Shown here: in pieces, positions 27,687 through 37,925 of the stretch | Layout: every line of letters starts with the position of its first letter | Position numbering within the stretch: the stretch's first letter is position 1 | Assembly: GCF_014489415.1 (NCBI RefSeq) | Contig: NZ_CP060822.1 | Location: 3,147,501-3,211,500 of the forward strand | Length of the DNA: 64,000 nt | Direction: 5' to 3' | From: Cylindrospermopsis curvispora GIHE-G1 | GTDB taxonomy: Bacteria; Cyanobacteriota; Cyanobacteriia; Cyanobacteriales; Nostocaceae | Notes under the pieces: model-generated | What the model was told of the DNA's origin: nothing | Seen by the model: only the letters and a program-made list of their open reading frames with translations | Databases searched by the model: none | Position numbers and translations under genes: made by a program

Positions 27687-28037
27687 TTATTGCAACACTA
27701 ACTTAACATTAGCATTCTGCAAACCACGCTGTTTTACTTCGGCTAGGGTTTTATTAACCGCGTATTTCTGGTTAATAGAGTTTATCAGATCAGTCTGGTT
27801 GTGCTTCTTAGCAACGCCCCATAAATCAGCAATGAGGTCAAAGGAACCATCGCTATTACGAGACCAACCTAAATCGTACTCGCCTTCCAATACCGCAACA
27901 ATGTCCGAACGTACACGCTGACCGTTATAACCACGTACATCAGCCTCAGTTTTTACAGTAATACCTAGGTCGCTTAGGGAAGCTTTGAGAATTTCGGCAT
28001 CGGTAATCTTAGTACGCAGAGTGCTAAAATGAGACAT
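27687..28037 (-). CDS. ycf35: Ycf35 / DUF1257 protein
   Basis: A 116-aa protein conserved in cyanobacteria and red-algal plastids. The N-terminus MSHFSTLRTKITDAEILKAS, then YNGQRVRSDIVAVLEGEYDL and a ribbon-like SFDLIADLWGVAKK, identify the DUF1257 family. Its molecular role is not settled. The ATG at 28037 is preceded by GGAGG (28046-28050) at good spacing, so the longer frame to 28097 is rejected. It lies downstream of ycf46 on the same strand across a highly structured 156-bp spacer. Confidence 0.92.
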   Translation of the reverse strand: MSHFSTLRTKITDAEILKASLSDLGITVKTEADVRGYNGQRVRSDIVAVLEGEYDLGWSRNSDGSFDLIADLWGVAKKHNQTDLINSINQKYAVNKTLAEVKQRGLQNANVKLVLQ

Positions 28038-28096
28038 TTGGGTTTCCTCCAATAAGAAGATTGATGAGAAAAACGACAACGGTTTCTTTTTCACCA

Positions 28097-28133
28097 AAGC
28101 CGCATTAATCTGGGATTAATTGGGAAGCGGCTT
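28097..28133 (-). other. Nested hairpin in the ycf46-ycf35 spacer
   Basis: AAGCCGC/GCGGCTT encloses TTAATC/GATTAA with a TGG loop. A second weaker stem GTTAG/CTAAC follows at 28146-28163. Together with the hairpin at 28164 this makes most of the ycf35 5' leader structured. Confidence 0.5.
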
Positions 28134-28163
28134 AACTCGTAACCCGTTAGCCCGTGGACTAAC

Positions 28164-28190
28164 CTTTCCCCTCTGGTTTACAGAGGAAAG
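28164..28190 (-). terminator. Hairpin immediately after ycf46
   Basis: CTTT-(CC bulge)-CCTCTG / CAGAGG-AAAG with a GTTTA loop, 3 nt from the ycf46 stop. It may cause partial termination or processing before ycf35. Confidence 0.5.
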
Positions 28191-28193
28191 CTT

Positions 28194-29705
28194 TTAAAAC
28201 TCCAATCGCTGATACTCAGCTACGGAGGATGCTGCTGGTCTAGCACGCTGTCTGGCCCAGTCCCTTAAGGCTGTGACCTGTTCTTGCATCGTCCTTGACA
28301 ACGGCAATGTAGACTTCAATGCAGCAATAATATCTAATTGGGTGAACTCCCGATCCTGAGCAAAGGCCTCATACATGGCTGCAATTATTGCCTGCTCTAT
28401 TTCAGCACCGGAAAAACCATCGGACATCTTGGCTAGTTGCTCTAGGTCAAATCTAGCAATTTCCTCTCTTCTTTTGGTTAGGTGAATCCTAAAGATATCC
28501 TGACGTTCTTCCGGTGTGGGTAAGTCCACAAAGAAAATTTCATCAAAGCGACCTTTTCTTAAAAACTCTCCTGGCAACCTTTCTACTCGGTTAGCTGTTG
28601 CCATGACAAATACTGGAGACTTTTTCTCCTGCATCCAGGTCAAGAAGGAACCAAAAATTCTACTTGATGTCCCTCCATCAGAATCGCTAGACCCCGCACT
28701 ACCAGCAAAGGATTTATCCAGTTCGTCTATGAATAAAATAGTTGGGGAAATAGATTCTGCTGTTTTTAAAGCATTACGCAGGTTCGCCTCGCTCCGACCC
28801 ACCATGGAGCCATCGTAAACTCTCCCCATGTCCAATCTTAAAATTGGCAATCCCCATAACCTGGAGGTGGTTTTTGCTATCAGTGACTTCCCGCAACCAG
28901 GAACTCCTAAAATTAACATCCCTTTCGGTTGTGGTAATCCATACTCCCTCGCCCTTTCTGTAAAGGCGTTGGACCTCTGTTTCAGCCACTTCTTTAATTC
29001 CTCTAACCCACCTACGGCTTCGATAGTTTCATCTTCTTCAATGTATTCTAAAATGCCATTGCGGCGAATTAGCTGTTTCTTTTCTGATAAAACTATATCA
29101 ACTTCATCTTCCGTCAGCCTCCCACTTGTTACCTGGGCCTTTCGATATACTTTCTCGGCTTCATCCTTGGTCAGTCCTAAGGCCGCTCTCAGTAGTTTTT
29201 CCCTAGCTTCGGTAGTTAAACGCCGCCCCCTATTCTGCTCCTGGTGGGCAGTGAGAACTTTACTTAACTCGGTCATGTCTGGCAGTTGGAAGTCAATAAC
29301 AACAACCTCTTTCTCCAATTCTATCGGTACTTGTTGCATCGGAGACATTAAAATAATGTTCTTTTGCATACCTTTAAAACTGGCGATCGCATCCCTTAAG
29401 GACCTGGTTGTTGCCGGAGCATCAATAAAAGGATGTAAATCTTTAAAAATAAATATACCAGGTTCTTTCTGTCTAATTGCCCACTCAATAGCTGCCTCTG
29501 GTGACACGGTGTTATGCTGGTTTGTACTCCTAGCCTGCCCGTATTCCACAATACCATGGGTTACAGTCCACACGTAAACCCGACGCTGGGATTTTAACGA
29601 CTGAGCCATCGTATAAATTGCTTGCTCTGCCCGTTCTTCCTCGGAGGTCACAAGGTAGATTAAAGGGTATTGAGCTTGAATGAGTATGTTTAGCTCTTCT
29701 TTCAT
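28194..29705 (-). CDS. ycf46: Ycf46 AAA+ ATPase
   Basis: A 503-aa AAA+ protein. The N-terminal half (residues 1-240) starts with LNILIQAQYPLIYLVTSEEE and acts as a non-catalytic domain. The AAA module has Walker A GVPGCGKS (about residue 267), Walker B ILFIDELD, the second region of homology ANRVERLPGEFLRKGRFDE with its arginine finger, and sensor 2 in FSGAEIEQAI. Homologues are encoded in red-lineage plastids. In Synechocystis a homologue has been linked to inorganic carbon use and CO2 response. It is preceded by a ribbon-helix-helix protein gene and followed by ycf35, a likely operon. Confidence 0.93.
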   Translation of the reverse strand: MKEELNILIQAQYPLIYLVTSEEERAEQAIYTMAQSLKSQRRVYVWTVTHGIVEYGQARSTNQHNTVSPEAAIEWAIRQKEPGIFIFKDLHPFIDAPATTRSLRDAIASFKGMQKNIILMSPMQQVPIELEKEVVVIDFQLPDMTELSKVLTAHQEQNRGRRLTTEAREKLLRAALGLTKDEAEKVYRKAQVTSGRLTEDEVDIVLSEKKQLIRRNGILEYIEEDETIEAVGGLEELKKWLKQRSNAFTERAREYGLPQPKGMLILGVPGCGKSLIAKTTSRLWGLPILRLDMGRVYDGSMVGRSEANLRNALKTAESISPTILFIDELDKSFAGSAGSSDSDGGTSSRIFGSFLTWMQEKKSPVFVMATANRVERLPGEFLRKGRFDEIFFVDLPTPEERQDIFRIHLTKRREEIARFDLEQLAKMSDGFSGAEIEQAIIAAMYEAFAQDREFTQLDIIAALKSTLPLSRTMQEQVTALRDWARQRARPAASSVAEYQRLEF

Positions 29706-29806
29706 ATCTATCGACCTACTTGAGACCTTATAGAAACACTACAATTATGGTTATCAGAATAACGGAAAGGTTTAAAAGTTTCCACTCACCCATTCATAAT
29801 TTTTAA

Positions 29807-30154
29807 CTAGCAAGGTACTAATTCTTCCTCAGTCCTGGGATGGGTTTGACTTTCAGTACACAGGTCATCTTGTCCAATAATTCCCGGTTGACGACCCAGG
29901 GCTATTAATTCCCCATCCTTTAAAACCAGTGAACTCAGACAACTGGGACAGGGATAAACTCTGTGGGTTCCTCCGTAAATCGACTCTTCCAGTTCAGCTA
30001 TCACCTCTGAATGGGCTAGATAGAAACTGATTGCTCGCTCTGCTAAACCTGACATCGTTTCTGAGTCCATAACTGAGCGAATCTTGAGCTTTCTGTGTAA
30101 TTCGGGCGATAAGTGCAACGTTACTTTTTGTTTTGTTTCCTGCTTTGTGTGCAT
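29807..30154 (-). CDS. Ribbon-helix-helix protein with a CxxC motif
   Basis: A 115-aa protein. Residues 8-55 form a CopG/MetJ-type ribbon-helix-helix (KQKVTLHLSPELHRKLKIRS, MSGLAERAISFYLAHSEVI). Residues 66-72 have YPCPSCLSS, a single CxxC that could bind metal between two monomers. The rest is short and polar. It is probably a DNA-binding regulator of the ycf46-ycf35 unit 101 bp downstream. A 10-bp palindrome 18 bp before its start could be its own operator. No toxin gene accompanies it. Confidence 0.72.
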   Translation of the reverse strand: MHTKQETKQKVTLHLSPELHRKLKIRSVMDSETMSGLAERAISFYLAHSEVIAELEESIYGGTHRVYPCPSCLSSLVLKDGELIALGRQPGIIGQDDLCTESQTHPRTEEELVPC

Positions 30155-30172
30155 ATTACTATTCGACTGTCC

Positions 30173-30182
30173 TACCCGGGTA
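30173..30182. promoter_or_regulatory. Palindrome TACCCGGGTA, candidate operator
   Basis: A perfect 10-bp GC-core palindrome in AT-rich DNA, 18 bp upstream of the ribbon-helix-helix ATG. Such proteins often bind short palindromes over their own promoters. Function is inferred only from position. Confidence 0.35.
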
Positions 30183-30331
30183 TGTAAATCACCTTATCTC
30201 TTATTTTTTTTCTTGTCAAGCCATCAAACCAGTTTAACGCCTATTTTGTTACATTTCTTAACAATGTTCATTTTTGGTAGCAGGGGATGAAATTAATGGC
30301 TGGGGGAATTCATAGCGCAGGATACAAAAAT

Positions 30332-30351
30332 CTGATAGATTTAGCTATCAG
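30332..30351 (+). promoter_or_regulatory. Hairpin in the sqdB leader
   Basis: CTGATAG-ATTTAG-CTATCAG ends 19 nt before the sqdB ATG. It could limit or tune ribosome access. No known riboswitch pattern was recognised. Confidence 0.35.
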
Positions 30352-30358
30352 CGAGTAA

Positions 30359-31525
<1,167 letters not shown>

Positions 31526-31700
31526 CTGACACTAGACATTAGTAAGGATTGATATGAATCCCTGTTAATTTAACTTGCTACTAGGCACAAAAAAACAAAT
31601 CTAGGATAGACAAGGTTGGGGGGAGAGTCAAAAGATTCCATAATACATAATATTAAGATATAAATGTTGAGAATACTGACAGTATCCCCCACCTAATTTT

Positions 31701-32813
31701 ATGAAAATTGCCCTATTCACCGAAACTTTTTTGCCTAAGGTTGATGGCATTGTCACCCGTTTATCTCACACAGTTGACCATCTGCAACGAGATGGACATC
31801 AGGTTATGGTATTTTGCCCAGAAGGGGGTATTAAAGAATATAAAGGAGCAAAAGTGCACGGAGTTAGTGGGTTTCCCCTACCTCTTTATCCAGAGTTAAA
31901 ATTAGCACTACCCCGCCCTGCCATTGGTTATGGGCTACAAGAGTTTGGTCCAGATATAATTCATGTGGTAAATCCAGCAGTTTTGGGACTATCAGGTATT
32001 TTCTACAGCAAATTGCACAAAATTCCCCTAGTAGCATCCTATCATACACATCTGCCTCAGTATTTACAACATTATGGACTAAGTTTACTGGAAGGACTAC
32101 TATGGGAACTGCTCAAGATTGCTCACAATCAAGCAGCTTTAAATCTGTGCACCTCTACAGCTATGGTTGAGGAATTGGCGGCCCATGGAATAGAAAGATT
32201 AGACTTGTGGCAACCAGGGGTAGACACAGAGCTTTTCCATCCCGATTTAGCCAGTCAGGAAATGCGCTCCTATCTATCCCAAGGTCATCCAGACAGTCCT
32301 CTGTTATTGTATGTAGGTCGTCTTTCGGCAGAGAAAGAGGTTGAACAGATTAAACCCATTTTGGAAGCCATTCCCCATGGGCGTTTAGCCCTGGTGGGGG
32401 ATGGACCCCATCGGCAAAATTTACAAAATCACTTTGCCCACACTAATACCCATTTTGTGGGCTATCTCAAGGGTCAACAATTGGCCTCAGCCTTTGCTAG
32501 TGCCGATGTGTTTGTCTTTCCCTCCCGTACGGAAACCCTGGGATTAGTATTATTAGAAGCCATGGCTGCGGGTTGTCCAGTAATCGCTGCTCGTTCTGGG
32601 GGGATTCCCGACATCGTCACTGACGGTGTCGATGGTTATCTTTTTGACCATAATGCCTCTATTCAACAAGCTATCGACCTCACAATTAAGTTGTTAAGAG
32701 AAAAACAGGAAATTGCCGTTATGCGTAGTAATGCTCGTAAGAAGGCGGAGAAAATGGGATGGTCTGCTGCTGTAAGACAACTACAAGCATACTACCAGAG
32801 AATATTAAATTAA
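31701..32813 (+). CDS. sqdX: Sulfoquinovosyltransferase
   Basis: A 370-aa GT4-family glycosyltransferase with GT-B fold. It transfers sulfoquinovose from UDP to diacylglycerol, completing SQDG. The N-terminal domain has IALFTETFLPKVDGIVTRLS, GYGLQEFGPDIIHVVNPA and SYHTHLPQYLQHYGL. The C-terminal donor domain has LLYVGRLSAEKEVEQIKPIL and FPSRTETLGLVLLEAMAAG followed by CPVIAARSGGIPDIV, with the E-x7-E pair. No Shine-Dalgarno is visible before the ATG. Its end overlaps the convergent small gene by 4 nt. Confidence 0.95.
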   Translation: MKIALFTETFLPKVDGIVTRLSHTVDHLQRDGHQVMVFCPEGGIKEYKGAKVHGVSGFPLPLYPELKLALPRPAIGYGLQEFGPDIIHVVNPAVLGLSGIFYSKLHKIPLVASYHTHLPQYLQHYGLSLLEGLLWELLKIAHNQAALNLCTSTAMVEELAAHGIERLDLWQPGVDTELFHPDLASQEMRSYLSQGHPDSPLLLYVGRLSAEKEVEQIKPILEAIPHGRLALVGDGPHRQNLQNHFAHTNTHFVGYLKGQQLASAFASADVFVFPSRTETLGLVLLEAMAAGCPVIAARSGGIPDIVTDGVDGYLFDHNASIQQAIDLTIKLLREKQEIAVMRSNARKKAEKMGWSAAVRQLQAYYQRILN

Positions 32814-33067
32814 GAGTCAGACTCACTTTCCGGTGGGAAACTTTTACCTATTCTGAGTTGTTTCTTAGAGCGTTTTAATTGTTTCCACAGAGACCTGATT
32901 TGTTCATAAGCATCCTCAGGGGGAAGTTTACCACCGGTTTCCAAGTTACAAATATAACTAACTCTCTGAGCAAACTCCTGGAGATTGGCATTAAAAACCA
33001 GATTTTCAGGTTGTACATGACCATAGTAGCGACCACGGGGATAGAGGAAATCATCTTTTTTGTCCAC
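32810..33067 (-). CDS. Small cyanobacterial conserved protein (DUF7219-like)
   Basis: An 85-aa soluble protein beginning DKKDDFLYPRGRYYGHVQPE, then NLVFNANLQEFAQRVSYICN and LETGGKLPPEDAYEQIRSLW with a basic tail. I recognise it as a conserved cyanobacterial small-protein family, tentatively DUF7219. The function is unknown. It is tail-to-tail with sqdX with a 4-nt overlap, so any antisense effect would touch only the stop codons. Its promoter shares the spacer with purC. Confidence 0.75.
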   Translation of the reverse strand: MDKKDDFLYPRGRYYGHVQPENLVFNANLQEFAQRVSYICNLETGGKLPPEDAYEQIRSLWKQLKRSKKQLRIGKSFPPESESDS

Positions 33068-33303
33068 TATTTTTTCTCCATATACTTAATTAATCCCATG
33101 CTTTCTCAAACAAAATGACGGACAAAGGCTCTTATGCGTATTTTTTTGGTAAGAAAATGCTAAACGTTAAACTAAGATTATGACAAATTTTTTTAGTTAT
33201 TGGTTAGATTGGTTAATTAGTTTAGTTAATTTGGCGTATAACCAAATCAGATAATAAAATAGTTAAGCTCAAAAACATAGCTCTGGGAAAATAATCTACC
33301 ACC

Positions 33304-34038
33304 ATGTCTGTTAACACTAATAACAAGCTATACGAAGGTAAAGCCAAAATCATCTACACCACAGAAGACCCACAGGTTTTATTGGCTGAATTTAAAGACG
33401 ATGCAACCGCATTTAATGCGAAAAAACGAGGTAGTATCCAGGGGAAAGGGAGTATAAACTGCACCATTTCCAGTAAATTGTTTCTCCGCATGGCACAGGA
33501 GGGTATAGAAAACCATTTTATTGACAGTCCAGCTGCTGGTCAGATGAGGGTAAAAGCGTTGAAAATTTTGCCCTTGGAAGTAGTAGTGAGGAATATTGCA
33601 GCTGGGAGTCTTTGTCAACAAACCGGAATAGAGTTAGGCACAGTGTTGACAAAACCTCTAGTGGAATTTTACTACAAAGATGACAAACTAGGGGATCCCC
33701 TGCTGACCAGGGATCGTCTCCTGTTGCTGAAACTAGCCACAGAGGAACAAGTAGAGCAAATTATCCATCTAGCATTACAAATCAACACTTTTCTCCAGGA
33801 TTTATGGCAGCAGTGTAGTATCACTTTAGTGGACTTCAAACTCGAATTTGGTTTAGACTGGCAACACAAACTGTTGTTAGCAGACGAAATTAGTCCTGAT
33901 ACCTGTCGCTTGTGGGACACGTCAGAAATTGATCCTATTCATCGCATCTTGGACAAAGATAGGTTTCGTCGAGACTTGGGTAAGGTAGAGGATGCCTATC
34001 AGGAGGTTTTGACCAGATTGCTGGAAGTTATACCCTAG
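33304..34038 (+). CDS. purC: SAICAR synthetase
   Basis: A 244-aa enzyme that joins CAIR and aspartate with ATP in purine synthesis. The sequence has the family marks KLYEGKAKIIYTTEDPQ, FKDDATAFNAKKRGSI, PLEVVVRNIAAGSLCQQTGI, TLVDFKLEFGL and LADEISPDTCRLWD. Length is standard. It lies 64 bp upstream of the Omp85 gene on the same strand; a functional link is not expected. Confidence 0.97.
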   Translation: MSVNTNNKLYEGKAKIIYTTEDPQVLLAEFKDDATAFNAKKRGSIQGKGSINCTISSKLFLRMAQEGIENHFIDSPAAGQMRVKALKILPLEVVVRNIAAGSLCQQTGIELGTVLTKPLVEFYYKDDKLGDPLLTRDRLLLLKLATEEQVEQIIHLALQINTFLQDLWQQCSITLVDFKLEFGLDWQHKLLLADEISPDTCRLWDTSEIDPIHRILDKDRFRRDLGKVEDAYQEVLTRLLEVIP

Positions 34039-34102
34039 GTTAACCCCTAACTTAACAAGTGGTGAGTAATGACTAAATTAAATTGTGTGTGGCGGTTAAA
34101 AA

Positions 34103-36244
34103 ATGAGTAAAAAGCATTTATCTCCTGTATTTTTGGTTACGGTAGCTGTAGCTGCCAGTTTGGAAAGTTCCTTGAGCGCCCATGGACAAACCCCTACTCA
34201 GTCTCAACATTTACTGAGTGGGGACAGCATGAAAGTAAGTAAGTCCTTATCTAGCACAATGTATAATGTTAAGGGTGAGACTTTCATTAGCACAACAGCA
34301 CAAGCTACTCCTAACAGTAATGGGAATGCAGTAGATGATAATCAATCAGGTAATCAACCTGATAATCCCAATAATACCCAACCAGCAGAAACACCAGAAC
34401 CTAGAGTATTAATTTCAGAAGTGGTGGTCAAGTCAGCGGTTGGACAACTCCCATCGGAAATAGAAACCCAAGTTTACCAGGTCATTCGTACTAAAGCTGG
34501 ACAAACTACAACCCGCTCACAATTACAAGAGGATATTAACGGAATCTTTGCCATTGGGTTTTTTACTAATGTACAAGCATTTCCAGAAGATACGCCATCT
34601 GGTGTTAAAGTAACTTTTGTGGTCAGTCTTAATCCTGTACTTACCAAAGTAGAATTAGACGCTAATCCCGGTGCTGGAGTGGCTTCCGTTATACCTGCTG
34701 CAACCGTGGATAAAATCTTCAGTCAGCAATATGGTAAAGTAATTAACCTACGTGATTTGCGAGCTGGGATTGGGCAATTAACCAAAGAGTATCAAGACAA
34801 AGGTTACGTACTGGCTAACTTGATAGCAGCACCCAAAGTTTCTGAGACAGGAGTAATCACCTTACAAGTAGCTGAGGGAATAGTAGAAAATGTCCAGGTT
34901 GCTTTTCGCAATAAGGAAGGCCAAGATGTGGACGAGAAAGGTCGACCCATTCGGGGAAGAACAAAAGACTATATCATTAAGCGGGAAATGCAATTAAAAC
35001 CCGGTCAAGTGTTTAACCGCAATATTGTCCAAAAAGACCTACAAAGGGTTTTTGGACTCGGTTTGTTTGATGATATTAATGTCTCCCTCAACCCGGGAAC
35101 AGACCCTAGTAAAGTTGTTGTTGTAGTAAATGTGACTGAGCGTAATAGTGGATCCATCGCCGTAGGGGGAGGTATTAGTTCTGCCAGTGGATTATTTGGC
35201 ACCATTAGCTACCAAGAACAAAATCTATCAGGTAGAAACCAGAAGCTGGGATCAGAACTGCAAATTGGACAACGAGAACTCTTATTTGACTTGCGATTTA
35301 GCGATCCTTGGATTGACGGCGATCCCTATCGTACTTCCTACACAACCAATGTTTTCCGCCGTCGTTCAATTTCTCTAGTGTTTGAAGGTAAAGACAGCAA
35401 CGTAAAAACCTTCAACCCTGATAATACTACTGATGTAAATAGTCAAGCAACCCCCCGCATTGCCCGCTTGGGCGGCGGAGTTTCTTTCGGTCGCCCCCTT
35501 TCTACCAATTTATATGAGAATCCAGAATGGTTTGCCTCCCTAGGTTTACAATATCAAAGGATTTCCAGTCGCGATGTCAATGGTAATATTAGACCTCAAG
35601 GGGCGGTTTTTGATGACAGTGGCAATCGACTCAGCCCAACCATTCCTCTCACCCAGTCCCCTACCGGTGAAGATGATTTGTTCTTATTACAATTCAGCGC
35701 CCAAAGCGATCGCCGGAATAATGGGGTGCAACCAACCAAAGGTTCTTACCTGCGTGTAGGACTGGATCAATCTGTGCCCATAGGACAAGGTAGTATACTA
35801 ATGTCTAGGGTAAGGGCCAACTACAGTCAATACGTACCCATAAAACTTCTGGGATCTAAAAATCCAGAAACCCTTGCTTTTAACCTGCAAGGGGGTACAA
35901 TATTAGGTGATTTACCACCTTATGAAGCCTTTAGCCTGGGGGGAAGTAATTCCGTGAGGGGTTACGATGAGGGTAAGTTAGCAGCGGGACGTACTTACGT
36001 CCAAGCGTCAGCAGAATATCGTTTCCCCATATTCTCAGTGGTTGGTGGGTCTCTATTTTTTGATTGTGGTAGTGATCTGGGCAGTGCTACCAGAGCAGCT
36101 GAAATCCTCAATAAAAATGGGAGCGGTTATGGTTATGGCTTGGGATTGCGCATTCAGTCACCACTGGGTCCTATTCGCATTGACTATGGTATAAGTGATA
36201 AAGGTGATAGCCGCATCAACTTTGGTATAGGGGAAAGGTTCTAA
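34103..36244 (+). CDS. BamA/Omp85 family outer-membrane assembly protein
   Basis: A 713-aa protein. It opens with a signal peptide (SPVFLVTVAVAASLESSLSA), followed by a Pro/Asn/Gln-rich linker to about residue 98. POTRA domains run from LISEVVVKSAVGQL to about residue 345 (three, including VYQVIRTKAGQTTTRSQLQ, RDLRAGIGQLTKEYQDKGYV and RNIVQKDLQRVFGLGLFDD). A C-terminal 16-strand beta-barrel ends INFGIGERF with the terminal aromatic. The block SLGGSNSVRGYDEGKLAAGR contains the conserved VRGY/F loop that enters the barrel. The three-POTRA form is typical of cyanobacterial Omp85 and plastid Toc75. It inserts beta-barrels into the outer membrane. Confidence 0.93.
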   Translation: MSKKHLSPVFLVTVAVAASLESSLSAHGQTPTQSQHLLSGDSMKVSKSLSSTMYNVKGETFISTTAQATPNSNGNAVDDNQSGNQPDNPNNTQPAETPEPRVLISEVVVKSAVGQLPSEIETQVYQVIRTKAGQTTTRSQLQEDINGIFAIGFFTNVQAFPEDTPSGVKVTFVVSLNPVLTKVELDANPGAGVASVIPAATVDKIFSQQYGKVINLRDLRAGIGQLTKEYQDKGYVLANLIAAPKVSETGVITLQVAEGIVENVQVAFRNKEGQDVDEKGRPIRGRTKDYIIKREMQLKPGQVFNRNIVQKDLQRVFGLGLFDDINVSLNPGTDPSKVVVVVNVTERNSGSIAVGGGISSASGLFGTISYQEQNLSGRNQKLGSELQIGQRELLFDLRFSDPWIDGDPYRTSYTTNVFRRRSISLVFEGKDSNVKTFNPDNTTDVNSQATPRIARLGGGVSFGRPLSTNLYENPEWFASLGLQYQRISSRDVNGNIRPQGAVFDDSGNRLSPTIPLTQSPTGEDDLFLLQFSAQSDRRNNGVQPTKGSYLRVGLDQSVPIGQGSILMSRVRANYSQYVPIKLLGSKNPETLAFNLQGGTILGDLPPYEAFSLGGSNSVRGYDEGKLAAGRTYVQASAEYRFPIFSVVGGSLFFDCGSDLGSATRAAEILNKNGSGYGYGLGLRIQSPLGPIRIDYGISDKGDSRINFGIGERF

Positions 36245-36287
36245 TAGTGGAAAACTGTAACTAGTTGCGTTGAGATTAAACAAATCG

Positions 36288-37826
36288 ATGTCTTGTCTGA
36301 GTGTATCTATCGCCCGTTTAGTTAATAGTGGACCGAATAACTTTGCCGTTTGGGTAGTGAAAGCTCCCTATCCTAGCGGTTACGTTTTGCGTGACTGTGT
36401 TTTTCCACCTCAACTTGCTGAGATTTGGATAGAATGGCAGCAAATGTTTGGTGGTTTTGTAGACAACCATGACCTGGGGAAGGGATTGGTTGGGTCTGGG
36501 ATGGGACAAACCACTGGTTCTTATAGTAATCGGTTAATGCAATCTTTAGGAATCAGTTTATGGCGTTGGCTATTTGATGGAGAAATTCTTAGCAGTCTAG
36601 AGCGCAGTCGTGGTCTAGCTATGGGAAGCAATCAACGATTGCGGTTGCAGTTGGAAGTTCGTGAACCCGATTTGATTGGTTTACCATGGGAAATTATGCA
36701 ACCGGAAGCGGGTCATTCAGCAATCTCCGTCAACCAAGAGGTTTTGTTTAGTCGCACTATCAATCAGGTTGAACCAATAGCAAATTTATCAGCAGATTCC
36801 TCTTTAAACGTGTTGTTGGTTTTGGGGTACAATGGCAATCTAGAGTTGGAAAAAGAGGCTACCATTCTGGAGAAAATCCTCCTAGAATCTAGTCCTCCTG
36901 GTGGGTATTACATATCAAACTGTTTGGTCAAAAAGCTATTACAACCTACACCAAAGGAGTTGATACAAGAACTGGAAACCAAGGCGTATAATGTAGTTTT
37001 TTATGCAGGTCATGGTTTGCCCAATCCGGATGGCGGACTGCTGTATTTAACAGAGGAACAGTCCCTTAATGGTATAGAACTAGGTCAATTATTAGCTCGT
37101 AGCAGAGTTAAACTAGCAGTATTTAATGCCTGCTGGGGTGCCCAACCAGCAGTTCATCACAAAGCAATACCCACTAGTAGTTTGGCAGAGGTTTTAATTC
37201 GTCATGGTGTGCCCGCAGTTTTGGCCATGCGTGACGAAATTGCTGATCAGGAAAGTCGTAGTTTTATTCAGGGGTTTACTCAAGCACTGCGCATGGGTGA
37301 AGCGATTGATGCAGCTGTAGCAGTAGCTAGACAGGAATTATTAGCTATTTACAAGTTTAATCAGCCAGCATGGACTTTACCAGTTCTCTATCTACACCCA
37401 GATTTTTCGGGTCAGTTGATTAAAAGTGTTGATGAGGGAATTACAGAATTGCCAGATCTAACTACTGGAATAAATGTTCCCCAGTCCAGTGCTGTTTTGC
37501 GCTCAGTTTCCCCCCAGGGTCAAAGTTGCTCCCTGCGTTCCGATGTCACTCGCATTGGTCGCACCAAGGATAATGATCTTGTGATTCCCCAAGTTTATGT
37601 TTCTAAGCACCATGCAGAAATACTTTGTAGAACCATACTAGATGGTTCTCAACCAGTTGTTACTTACTATTTACAAGATTGCTCTACCTACGGAACAACT
37701 TGGTATTTAAATGATTATGGTTGGCAACGGGTTTTACGAGAGGAGGTAGTGTTAACATCGGGAATGAAGTTAAAGTTTGGCAGTGCGAAGGGGGAAACAT
37801 GGGAGTTTCTGATTTTTGATGATTAG
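36288..37826 (+). CDS. CHAT protease-like protein with C-terminal FHA domain
   Basis: The product is 512 aa from the ATG at 36288 (an in-frame TTG lies at 36270). The caspase-like CHAT domain spans about residues 80-385, with the catalytic pair visible as H242 in YAGHGLPNPDGG and C282 in FNACWGA. These proteases cut partner proteins or act in cell-death and defence switches. The FHA domain (about 410-510: TRIGRTKDNDLVIPQVYVSK, HHAEIL) binds phosphothreonine peptides, so activity may depend on a Ser/Thr kinase. The gene stands 99 bp before an unknown gene and near an FHA-PrsW gene. The substrate is unknown. Confidence 0.88.
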   Translation: MSCLSVSIARLVNSGPNNFAVWVVKAPYPSGYVLRDCVFPPQLAEIWIEWQQMFGGFVDNHDLGKGLVGSGMGQTTGSYSNRLMQSLGISLWRWLFDGEILSSLERSRGLAMGSNQRLRLQLEVREPDLIGLPWEIMQPEAGHSAISVNQEVLFSRTINQVEPIANLSADSSLNVLLVLGYNGNLELEKEATILEKILLESSPPGGYYISNCLVKKLLQPTPKELIQELETKAYNVVFYAGHGLPNPDGGLLYLTEEQSLNGIELGQLLARSRVKLAVFNACWGAQPAVHHKAIPTSSLAEVLIRHGVPAVLAMRDEIADQESRSFIQGFTQALRMGEAIDAAVAVARQELLAIYKFNQPAWTLPVLYLHPDFSGQLIKSVDEGITELPDLTTGINVPQSSAVLRSVSPQGQSCSLRSDVTRIGRTKDNDLVIPQVYVSKHHAEILCRTILDGSQPVVTYYLQDCSTYGTTWYLNDYGWQRVLREEVVLTSGMKLKFGSAKGETWEFLIFDD

Positions 37827-37925
37827 CACCAGCGGAGATTGTTTTTGTTGTTTTTGCGGAAATTCCTAGCTGCTAACTGTAGCTCCCTATAATACCAATT
37901 ATGCGGATGAAGTTTGAGGCCCAAT

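Noticed and set aside
28828-29577. 249-codon plus-strand frame antisense to ycf46
   Set aside because: Ser/Leu-rich low-complexity translation with no homology pattern. The opposite strand has an unmistakable AAA+ gene.
30183-30331. Pho box before sqdB
   Set aside because: Scattered TTTAAC and CTTAAC elements occur but not on an 11-bp grid.
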